Assembly (NCBI GenBank): GCA_903844785.1
Contig: CAIMVB010000120.1
Location: 1-12,044 of the forward strand
DNA: 12,044 bases
DNA from: an uncultured Rhodospirillales bacterium
Lineage (GTDB): Bacteria > Pseudomonadota > Alphaproteobacteria > Acetobacterales > Acetobacteraceae
Reading direction: 5' to 3'
The notes under the pieces were generated by a model. The model did not search any database. It was not told the DNA's origin and was given only the letters and a program-made list of their open reading frames with translations. Positions 1 to 6,665 of this stretch are shown piece after piece. Made by a program: the position numbers and the translations under genes. Each line of letters starts with the position of its first letter. The stretch's first letter is position 1.

Positions 1-9
1 AGCCTGGCC

Positions 10-546
10 ATGACACAATCCCTGGCAGATCTGACGCTGGTTGGAACAAGCGGCAATAATATTCTGAATGGAGCCGGCGGGAACGACACCATTTCCGGCT
101 TGGCGGGCCACGATGTCTTGGCCGGCTTTGCTGGCGCGGATTTGCTTGATGGTGGCCTGGGCAATGACCAGCTTAACGGCGGAGCTGGCAATGATATTCT
201 GATTGGTGGCGCGGGCCGTGATGAAATGACCGGCGGGGCTGGGGCTGATTTATTTCGCTTTCTTGCGCTGTCCGATAGTGCTGTCGGGGGTAACCGGGAT
301 CGGATTATTGATTTCAAGCGCAATGAGTTGGATCAGATTGATCTGGCGGCCATTGATGCGAATACGCTTATGGCCGGTGATCAGGCCTTTGCCTTCATTG
401 GTACCGCTGCTTTTGGCCGGGTGGCAGGGCAAATGCGCTTCAGTGCCGGGTTATTGCAGCTTGATGTGAATGGCGACGGTCGCACAGACATGGATGTTGC
501 GGTGCAAGGGCTATCATCCATGCTGGCCAATGATTTTGTTCTCTAG
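10..546 (+). CDS. RTX calcium-binding protein with serralysin-type C-terminal domain (possibly 5'-partial)
   Basis: The 178-residue reading shows eight uninterrupted glycine/aspartate nonapeptides (residues 11-82, pattern x-G-x-x-G-N/x-D-x-L/I), the calcium-binding beta-roll of RTX proteins. Residues about 83-178 resemble the C-terminal domain of M10 serralysin-type proteins: GADLFRF at the junction, RIIDF, DQIDLAAIDAN, GDQAFAFIG, GQMRF, then a DVNGDGRTD calcium-loop-like segment and a short hydrophobic end (NDFVL). In the family such tails are uncleaved C-terminal signals for type I secretion, and the repeats fold outside the cell on calcium binding. No protease, lipase or other catalytic domain is visible. 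The frame is open to the left window edge and only 9 bases precede the ATG, with no Shine-Dalgarno sequence in them, so this may be the end of a longer protein. The ATG at 10 is simply the first start in the window. The RTX family call is firm; the true start and the function are unknown. Confidence 0.85.
   Translation: MTQSLADLTLVGTSGNNILNGAGGNDTISGLAGHDVLAGFAGADLLDGGLGNDQLNGGAGNDILIGGAGRDEMTGGAGADLFRFLALSDSAVGGNRDRIIDFKRNELDQIDLAAIDANTLMAGDQAFAFIGTAAFGRVAGQMRFSAGLLQLDVNGDGRTDMDVAVQGLSSMLANDFVL
40..255 (+). repeat. Eight tandem RTX nonapeptide-encoding units (27-bp period)
   Basis: The translated stretch divides exactly into eight nonapeptides starting at VGTSGNNIL and ending at TGGAGADLF, with no insertions. 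The DNA units diverge in sequence, so the repeat is conserved mainly at protein level. The central units (NGGAGNDIL type) are closest to consensus and the first and last are degenerate, which is usual for RTX blocks. Confidence 0.85.
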
Positions 547-656
547 CTGCCTACTAGCCAATATCTATCGGCTTTGAGGGAGTTTTCGGGGGGTAGGGGC
601 TAAAGAACCATCTAAAGGAGCCGTCAAATCATTGGCCAAACTTCGCGCATCCGGGC

Positions 657-680
657 ATGATGGCGCCGCCTTGCCATCAT
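657..680 (+). promoter_or_regulatory. Perfect 8-bp inverted repeat (leader hairpin) upstream of the duplicated-domain gene
   Basis: ATGATGGC (657-664) and GCCATCAT (673-680) are exact reverse complements around an 8-base loop. The hairpin ends 2 bases before the likely Shine-Dalgarno AAGG (683-686) of the gene starting at 693. No T-run follows, so it does not look like an intrinsic terminator. An operator or a hairpin affecting translation is possible. The rest of the 547-692 gap shows no convincing promoter. Confidence 0.4.
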
Positions 681-692
681 TGAAGGTTTGCC

Positions 693-1373
693 ATGCCGTA
701 TCGACGTATCCTGGCCGCCATTTGCCTCAGTCTTGTTGGCCTATTGGCCGCGCCTGCTTTGGCACAGCAAGGGGACCCTTCCTTCAATCTGGTCAATCGG
801 TCCGGGCGCCTGATTTTTGAGGTTTATGCGTCACGCGCCACGGATCAGGATTGGGGAAGTGATCGTCTTGGCGATAAGTCCCTGCCCAATGGGCGGAGCT
901 TTACGCTGCGCCTGCCGCAAGGGCCCTGCATGTGGGATTTGCGCGTGGTTTATGAACGCGCGGGCGGCCCCACCGAAGACAAGCGCAACATCAATCTTTG
1001 CGCGGTGACGGAAGTGGTGTTTGAAGGCAGGCAAACGGGCCAGGGGCAGCAGGCGCAACCGCGCCCACAACCCGCGCCGCCGCAGCGTGGTGCACCTTCC
1101 GGCCCCACCGGCAATCCTTCCTTCAACTTGGTCAATCAATCCCGCGTGGCGGTGATGGAAGCCTATGTATCACTTTCCACGGAACAGGAATGGGGGCCAG
1201 ACCGGCTTGGCAATGATACGGTGCCAGCGGGGCGGCATTTCGCCATCCGCCTACCGGAAGGCCAGTGCCTTTATGATGTGCGCTTTGTTTACGAAAACGG
1301 CCAATCTGATGAACGCCGCCGCGTGAATCTTTGTGAGGTCACCAATCTGATCCTGCCACTGCCGCGACAATAG
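693..1373 (+). CDS. Secreted protein of unknown function with two tandem copies of one domain
   Basis: The 226-residue product begins with a typical Sec signal peptide: MPYRR, a hydrophobic core, and APALA/Q as a likely cleavage site after residue 24. The mature part is two homologous domains, residues about 28-111 and 141-223, joined by a linker rich in Gln, Pro and Gly (112-140). Both domains share PSFNLVN, a WG-x-DRLG block, GR-x-F followed two residues later by RLP-x-G-x-C, VYE, and NLC-x-VT, with roughly half of positions identical. Each has two cysteines (79 and 103; 192 and 214) at matching places, suggesting one disulfide per domain in the periplasm or outside. The start is supported by AAGG 6 bases upstream of ATG and by the signal peptide. 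I do not recognise a characterised family. A binding or structural role in the envelope is only a guess. The gene converges on the hyuA end with a 6-bp gap. Confidence 0.85.
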   Translation: MPYRRILAAICLSLVGLLAAPALAQQGDPSFNLVNRSGRLIFEVYASRATDQDWGSDRLGDKSLPNGRSFTLRLPQGPCMWDLRVVYERAGGPTEDKRNINLCAVTEVVFEGRQTGQGQQAQPRPQPAPPQRGAPSGPTGNPSFNLVNQSRVAVMEAYVSLSTEQEWGPDRLGNDTVPAGRHFAIRLPEGQCLYDVRFVYENGQSDERRRVNLCEVTNLILPLPRQ

Positions 1374-1379
1374 GCCGGA

Positions 1380-3461
1380 TCAAACTGGCAGCGTCACATC
1401 CAGATTAAGCGTGGCATCGCACAGCGCGGTTGCACCGGGCGGTAGCACCAGCGTGCACTCGCGTTCTTCGATCAGCGCTGGGCCTTGGACGCTTTCGCCG
1501 GGGCGCAGCGCCAAGCGATCCAAAACCGGCGTTTCAACATAAGCGCCGCCAAACCAGGCGCGGCGCGTGCCGCGATGCAAGGCGCCCTCCGTTGCTGTGC
1601 CTTGCTGCGTGAGGTCCAGCACTGGGCGCGGGCCTGCGACGATCACCTGCCAGGAAACGCATTCCACCGGCAGCGCTGGTTCCGTGCGGCCGTAAAGCGC
1701 CAGATAGGCGGCTTCGAATTTGGCGCGTAGCGTTGCGGCATCGCCTTGCGCGATGGCCTCGGCGGGGATTTCCGCTTCCACCTGAAAGCCTTGCCCTGCA
1801 TAGCGCATGGCGCCCAGAATGCGCGCGCGCGCGGCTTCTGGTGCAACACCCGCCGCTGCTGCCATGGCTTTGCCTTGGGCTGTCATGGCGCCGATCATCT
1901 CCCGCAATCGAGCGAAATCCAGGCCAACTAAGGGCGCTACCCAGCCTTGCACAAAGGCGAAGGAAATCGGCGCGGCGAGGAAACCAAAAGCGGAAGCAAC
2001 ACCCGCGCCAAGCGGCACGATGATGCGCTTCAGGCCAAGCTTCATGCCGATATGGCAGGCATGCACCGGCCCCGCGCCGCCAATCGGCACCATCGCATAA
2101 GCATCAATGCGCTTGGCTTTTTCCAACGCGTGAATCGCCGCTGCCTGCGCCATATTGCCATTGACGGTTTCATGTATGGCCCAGGCCGCTTCCGGCACGG
2201 AAAGACCGAGCGGCTTGCCGATATGTTCGGCCAGCGCCGCTTCCGCCGCCGCGACCTTCAGCTTCATCGCGCCGCCCAGGAAACTTTCAGCGCCCAGATA
2301 ACCCAGCACCAAATCCGCATCCGTCACGGTGGGGCGCGCGCCGCCAAGCCCGTAGCAAGCGGGGCCAGGATCGGAACTGGCACTTTCCGGGCCCACACGC
2401 ACCAGGCCGAGTTGATCAACCCGCGCAATTGAACCGCCACCTGCGCCGATTTCGATCATGTCAATGACCGGCACCTTGAGCGGCAATCCGCTGCCCTTGC
2501 GGAAGCGGTCCACGCGCGCGACTTCGAAATCCAGGCTGCGCTGCGCTTCGCCACTATCAATCAGCGCTGCCTTGGCGGTGGTGCCGCCCATATCGAAGCA
2601 AAGAATATCACGTGCCCCCGCCGCTGCGCCATAAATGCCTGTGGCTTCCACGCCGCCCGCCGGGCCGGATTGCACAAGGCGAATGGGGTGACGCGCGGCG
2701 GTTTCCTCCGCGACTGTTCCGCCATCAGACAACATCAGGAATAGCGGGCCGGTCAGGCCGAAGCCGCGCAGGCCATCACTCAATCGGCGCAGATAGCGTT
2801 CGAACACCGGCTGCACATAGGCGTTGCAGACGGTGGTGGAGGCGCGTTCGTATTCGCCGATCTCCGGCACAACTTCGGATGAAAGGCATACCGTGAGATC
2901 AGGCGCTTCTTCAGCCAGAATTTCCCGCATGCGCGCTTCATGCGCTGGGTTGCAGAAGGCGTGCAGGAAACACACCGCCACTGCTTTCGCGCCGGCATCG
3001 CGCAAGGCGCGCGCCGCTTCGCGTGCGCTGGCTTCATCAAGCGCTTCACGCACGGAACCATCGGGCAGCAAGCGTTCCGCGACACCAAGGCGGCGATGGC
3101 GCGGCACAAGTGGCTCAGGCACGCGCATGAACAGATCATAGGTATCGTGGCGAAGTTCCGTGCCGATTTCCAGAATATCACGGAACCCTTTGGTGGTGAT
3201 CAGCCCCGTAGGCACGCCGCGCCTTTCGATCAGCGCATTGGCGACCAGCGTGGTGCCATGGATCACATGGCGTACCTCATCCGCCCGCGCGCCGGTGCGC
3301 GCCAGTAAATCGCGCACGCCTTCCAGCACCGCTTCTTCAGGCGCATGCGGTGTGGTGAGGATTTTGCCATTGAAGATGCGCCCATCGCGGGAATCGAGCA
3401 TCACCAAATCCGTGAAGGTGCCGCCAATATCAACACCAATGCGCCAAGGGGCCGATTTCAT
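1380..3461 (-). CDS. hyuA: Hydantoinase/oxoprolinase family subunit A (HyuA-like ATPase)
   Basis: The 693-residue protein belongs to the N-methylhydantoinase A / 5-oxoprolinase / acetone carboxylase family, whose members use ATP to activate a cyclic amide or a ketone. Visible motifs are an actin/Hsp70-like phosphate loop GVDIGGTFTD (9-18), HGTT (68-71), SGPAGG (265-270), a second phosphate loop FDMGGTT (289-295), EIGAGGGSI (337-345), GPACYGLGG (366-374) and TVTDADLVLG (378-387). Length is normal for a stand-alone A subunit. It overlaps the upstream hyuB by 4 bp (ATGA), implying translational coupling and a heteromeric HyuA-HyuB enzyme in the cytoplasm. A possible AGGAAGG lies 12 bases before the ATG, too far for a good Shine-Dalgarno. 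No gene for the small third subunit of acetone carboxylase is present, which favours hydrolysis over carboxylation. Hydantoin, 5-oxoproline, another lactam or an imide are all possible substrates. Family call is firm; the substrate is unknown. Confidence 0.93.
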   Translation of the reverse strand: MKSAPWRIGVDIGGTFTDLVMLDSRDGRIFNGKILTTPHAPEEAVLEGVRDLLARTGARADEVRHVIHGTTLVANALIERRGVPTGLITTKGFRDILEIGTELRHDTYDLFMRVPEPLVPRHRRLGVAERLLPDGSVREALDEASAREAARALRDAGAKAVAVCFLHAFCNPAHEARMREILAEEAPDLTVCLSSEVVPEIGEYERASTTVCNAYVQPVFERYLRRLSDGLRGFGLTGPLFLMLSDGGTVAEETAARHPIRLVQSGPAGGVEATGIYGAAAGARDILCFDMGGTTAKAALIDSGEAQRSLDFEVARVDRFRKGSGLPLKVPVIDMIEIGAGGGSIARVDQLGLVRVGPESASSDPGPACYGLGGARPTVTDADLVLGYLGAESFLGGAMKLKVAAAEAALAEHIGKPLGLSVPEAAWAIHETVNGNMAQAAAIHALEKAKRIDAYAMVPIGGAGPVHACHIGMKLGLKRIIVPLGAGVASAFGFLAAPISFAFVQGWVAPLVGLDFARLREMIGAMTAQGKAMAAAAGVAPEAARARILGAMRYAGQGFQVEAEIPAEAIAQGDAATLRAKFEAAYLALYGRTEPALPVECVSWQVIVAGPRPVLDLTQQGTATEGALHRGTRRAWFGGAYVETPVLDRLALRPGESVQGPALIEERECTLVLPPGATALCDATLNLDVTLPV

Positions 3462-5056
3462 GGCGTGACATAGCCTTCCTTGATATCGCGGATGATGGCG
3501 GCGGGGTCGCGTTCAGCCACTAGCCCCATGCCGCCGCCGCCAGGCGTTTCATAGGTAATGACATCACCAGGTTGCAGCACAATGCGCGCCTTGGCGGCCA
3601 CAGGCTTGCCATTCACCAAATCTCGCCCGCCGCGCCCGGCTTCGCCGCCCAATACACCGCGGGGCGGGTGCTGCACGCGTTCATGGCGATAAGTGGCCGT
3701 GACCGGTTTTTCGCCAACCACTTCGAAGGATAAGCGCTGAGACAGCCCCCCGCGTGTGCGCCCCGCGCCGCCGGAATTGGGGATGAGTTCCTTTTCTGTC
3801 ATCAACATCGGCACGGCGTTTTCGAATTGCTCCACCGCTTGAGTCGCGACATTAGATGGGAAGGAAAGACAGGCCGGGCCATCATGCTGCGGCGCGGCGC
3901 CATGGCCACCATTCATGAAGAACATGCGCACATAGCGGCGGCCTTCGGCATTCTCCCCAGTGAAATACACATTCCAAAGCGGGCTGCCGCTTTCTGCAAT
4001 CACGCGATCTGGGATGAGTTTCGCGAGTGCCGCCAGCACCAGCATGGGTAAATAATGGCCGGTCAGGTGCCGCCCCCAAACCGGCGCCGGGCGGCGCGGA
4101 TTCACAATGGAACCCTCCGGCGCGATGAAAGTAATGGGGCGGAAAGAGCCGTCATTATTGGGCGTCGCTGGATCAAAAGCGCATTTCACCGCGTAATTGG
4201 AATAGGCGCGGGTGAAATTCAGCGGCGCGTTCACCGGGCGCGCAATCTGCCCATCCGTGCCGGTGAAATCCAGGATCAGATCGCTGCCCTTGATCGTCAG
4301 TTTCAGGCGAATGGTGACAGGGTGTTCAAAACCATCGGCAGTGACTTCATCTTCCACCACACCATCTGGCGCGGCGGCAATCGCATCACGCATCGCACGT
4401 TCGGAACGGGTGAAGATTTCACCTGCCAGCGCATCCAGATCATCAATGCCTTCTTCGGCCATGATGCGCGCCAGGCGTTTTTCCGCCTGTTCATAAGCCG
4501 CGAATTGCGCGCGGATATCACCAAGCGTTTCATCCGGCTGGCGCAGATTGGCCTCCATGAAGGCAATTACATCCTCATTTTCCACGCCGCCTTTCAGGAT
4601 GCGGGTGATGGGGATGGTGAGGCCCTCTTCCCAGGAATCGCGCGCATCTACGGAAGGCGCGCCGCCGATATCGGTGGAATGAAAGGTACTACCCAGCCAG
4701 GAAATCACGCGGCCCTTGGCGAAGATGGGCTTGATCATGGTGATGTCATTCAAATGGCCGGTGCCGTAATAGCCATCATTGGAAATCAACACATCGCCAG
4801 GCGAAAGCCGTTCCACCGGGTAGCGTTGCAGCATGACCGCGAGTGTGCGCGGCATGGTGCCCACAAAGGAGGGAACAGAGCGTGATGATTGCGCGAATTG
4901 CCGCCCGGCGCTGTCCATCAGGCCAATCGCCATATCCCAATTGTCACGCACGACGGAGGAGAAGGAGGTACGGACAAAACTCTGCGCTGTTTCATCCATC
5001 AGCCCGGCAATGCGCTGCCAGGCGGTGCCAAGCCGAAGGGCGGAAAAGCTGGACAT
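3458..5056 (-). CDS. hyuB: Hydantoinase family subunit B (HyuB-like)
   Basis: The 532-residue protein is the usual partner of HyuA in ATP-dependent hydantoinases, oxoprolinases and carboxylases. Typical features are the N-terminal RTSFSSVVRDNWD segment (29-41), GTGHLNDITMI (98-108), TFHSTDIGG (124-132), SGGAGRTRGG near the C-terminus and a final ETPGGGGMG. His101, Asp104 and His126 keep the H-x2-D-x21-H spacing that, from memory, binds manganese in the acetone carboxylase alpha subunit (His150, Asp153, His175), so a metal site is likely. The start at 5056 is preferred over an in-frame ATG at 5113 because it has AAGGAG at 5062-5067, 5 bases away, and matches the family N-terminus. The longer form would add 19 uncharacteristic residues overlapping the preceding gene. 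That Shine-Dalgarno touches the stop of the ThDP enzyme gene (10-bp gap). The gene's stop overlaps the hyuA start. Substrate is not determined. Confidence 0.93.
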   Translation of the reverse strand: MSSFSALRLGTAWQRIAGLMDETAQSFVRTSFSSVVRDNWDMAIGLMDSAGRQFAQSSRSVPSFVGTMPRTLAVMLQRYPVERLSPGDVLISNDGYYGTGHLNDITMIKPIFAKGRVISWLGSTFHSTDIGGAPSVDARDSWEEGLTIPITRILKGGVENEDVIAFMEANLRQPDETLGDIRAQFAAYEQAEKRLARIMAEEGIDDLDALAGEIFTRSERAMRDAIAAAPDGVVEDEVTADGFEHPVTIRLKLTIKGSDLILDFTGTDGQIARPVNAPLNFTRAYSNYAVKCAFDPATPNNDGSFRPITFIAPEGSIVNPRRPAPVWGRHLTGHYLPMLVLAALAKLIPDRVIAESGSPLWNVYFTGENAEGRRYVRMFFMNGGHGAAPQHDGPACLSFPSNVATQAVEQFENAVPMLMTEKELIPNSGGAGRTRGGLSQRLSFEVVGEKPVTATYRHERVQHPPRGVLGGEAGRGGRDLVNGKPVAAKARIVLQPGDVITYETPGGGGMGLVAERDPAAIIRDIKEGYVTP

Positions 5057-5066
5057 GAACTCTCCT

Positions 5067-6665
5067 TCAGCCGCGCATGGCTTGTAGCTGCGCGGCATAG
5101 CCTGCGGGATCAACGGTAACGTCGATCAGGCTTGGGCCTTTCAGCGCAAAAGCGGCATCGAGCGCGGTGATGTATTCTGCTTCCGTGCTGGCGCGGAAAC
5201 CGGTGGCGCCAAAGCCTTCAGCAATCGCGGCAAAATCCGGCCGCGCCCAGCGCACGCCTTCAGGCGGCAATTGCCGCTGCTGCTGCTTGATATCAATCAG
5301 CGATAGCGCGCCATCATTGAAGACAATGGTGATGCAGGGCGCGGCCGCTTCAGCGGCCGTGGCAAGTTCCGCCACGCACATCATCAGCCCGCCATCGCCG
5401 GTAAAGGCGATGGCGCCATCAGCAGGGTTATCCAAAGCAGCGGCCAGCGCGGCAGGCAAGGCAAACCCCATGGAGGCAAGCCCGTTGGAAATCAGTATAT
5501 CGCGCGGTGCCATACATTCCCAGAAGGCGGTTGCCGAGAACATATGCGCGCCCGCATCCACGCTGATGCGCGGACGTCGCCCGGCGCGCCGTGCTGCTTC
5601 CTGTGCCAGCGTCACGATCCGCGGCGGCGCCACACCGCCCGAGCCTTGCCAGGTAAGCGCGGCGCGCATGGTATCTCGATGCCCGGCAATCACCGCGCCA
5701 TCCCAGGCGCTGCGTTTGGCGCCTTGCACCAGCGCAGTGAAGCACGGCGCCAAAGCGCCATGCAGTGATGCGGTGGGGGTGACGTAATGCACCGGATGCG
5801 CGCGCAGCCCGATATCCAAGACCGGCGCGCTATAGCGCCAGGGTTGCAGGATCAGTTCCACTGGATCGAGACCCGCGAGGATGATCAAATCCGCATCCTG
5901 TACGCAGGGCGCTTCCAAAGACCCGCCGGTGAAAATGCCGACGAAATGCGGATCAGCATCCGCGATCACGCCCTTGGCCTTGTAAGTGACCAGCGCGGGG
6001 CAGCCGAGTGCTGCCACCAAAGCGCGTAGCGGTTCCGCCGCTGCCATGGCTTCTACGCCCGCCAGGATCACGGGCTTGCGCGCAGCCGCCAACATTGCGC
6101 GCGCTTGCGCCAAGGCTCCGGCATCAAGCGGCGTTTCGCTCTTTGCTGGTAAAGCCAGCAATTCACCCGCCGGGCGGCGCGCAGCTTCGCTGGTTAAATC
6201 CAGATGCACCGGGCCGAGCGGCGCCTGCATCGCAAGGTCAAGCAGGGCTTCGATCTCGGCCGCCGGGCTGTCGCTACGCGCTTGCGTATAGCCTTTCACC
6301 AATTCAGCGCTGACGTTCCGCTGATCAAATACCTGATGCGTGATGTAGCTAAGCTGCTTTTCGGTGAAGCCATCGGTCAGCAGCAATACCGGCGCGCGTT
6401 CCAGCGCAGCGCAGGCAATGCCGTTCAGCGCATTCATCAAGCCCGGCCCCTTGGTGGTCAGTACCACGCCGGGCGCGCCGGTTATCTCCGCATCGGCTAC
6501 CGCCATCATCGCGGCATTGCCTTCATGTCGCGCCAGGATAAAGCGAATGCCAAAACGTTCGGCGGCGGCGATAATATCCAGCGAAGAACCACCGCCCGGC
6601 ACGCCATAGATGCGCTTTGTGCCGCGCCGCGCGAGGGCAGCGAGCAGATACTCCGCCGTATTCAT
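5067..6665 (-). CDS. Thiamine-diphosphate-dependent enzyme (acetolactate synthase/2-oxoacid decarboxylase superfamily)
   Basis: The 532-residue protein has the three-domain layout of the acetolactate synthase / benzoylformate decarboxylase superfamily. The N-terminal Pyr domain contains GVPGGGSSLD (21-30) and RHEGNAA, with Glu48 as the probable activating glutamate. TTKGPGLMNALNG (70-82) follows. A central domain lies at about 180-320. The C-terminal PP domain carries the ThDP/metal motif GDG (423-425) with Asn450 in FNDGALSL. Such enzymes decarboxylate or ligate 2-oxoacids in the cytoplasm. Retention of the glutamate argues against glyoxylate carboligase, which has a hydrophobic residue there. 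No small regulatory subunit is nearby and the context is catabolic, so it is probably not biosynthetic acetolactate synthase. The start overlaps the stop of the GGT-like gene by 4 bp (ATGA). The specific reaction is unknown; a 2-oxoacid produced by the neighbouring enzymes is a reasonable but unproven substrate. Confidence 0.88.
   Translation of the reverse strand: MNTAEYLLAALARRGTKRIYGVPGGGSSLDIIAAAERFGIRFILARHEGNAAMMAVADAEITGAPGVVLTTKGPGLMNALNGIACAALERAPVLLLTDGFTEKQLSYITHQVFDQRNVSAELVKGYTQARSDSPAAEIEALLDLAMQAPLGPVHLDLTSEAARRPAGELLALPAKSETPLDAGALAQARAMLAAARKPVILAGVEAMAAAEPLRALVAALGCPALVTYKAKGVIADADPHFVGIFTGGSLEAPCVQDADLIILAGLDPVELILQPWRYSAPVLDIGLRAHPVHYVTPTASLHGALAPCFTALVQGAKRSAWDGAVIAGHRDTMRAALTWQGSGGVAPPRIVTLAQEAARRAGRRPRISVDAGAHMFSATAFWECMAPRDILISNGLASMGFALPAALAAALDNPADGAIAFTGDGGLMMCVAELATAAEAAAPCITIVFNDGALSLIDIKQQQRQLPPEGVRWARPDFAAIAEGFGATGFRASTEAEYITALDAAFALKGPSLIDVTVDPAGYAAQLQAMRG

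Noticed and set aside
40..255. 27-bp periodic DNA as a CRISPR-like or satellite array
   Set aside because: The period is the RTX nonapeptide codon unit; the DNA units are not identical and there are no spacers.
556..573. Possible terminator after the RTX gene (AGCC/GGCT stem)
   Set aside because: Only 4 outer pairs, a mismatch and a couple of inner A-T pairs, followed by just TTT; too weak to claim.
632..820. A 62-codon open frame overlapping the start of the duplicated-domain gene
   Set aside because: It runs out of frame through the signal-peptide region of a better gene and has no recognisable features.
4055..4885. A 276-codon open frame on the + strand opposite hyuB
   Set aside because: It lies wholly antisense to a well-supported hyuB, its translation matches no family I know, and long antisense frames are common in GC-rich coding DNA.
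5057..5113. N-terminal extension of HyuB to an ATG at 5113
   Set aside because: It overlaps the preceding gene, and the family N-terminus and the AAGGAG signal both point to 5056.
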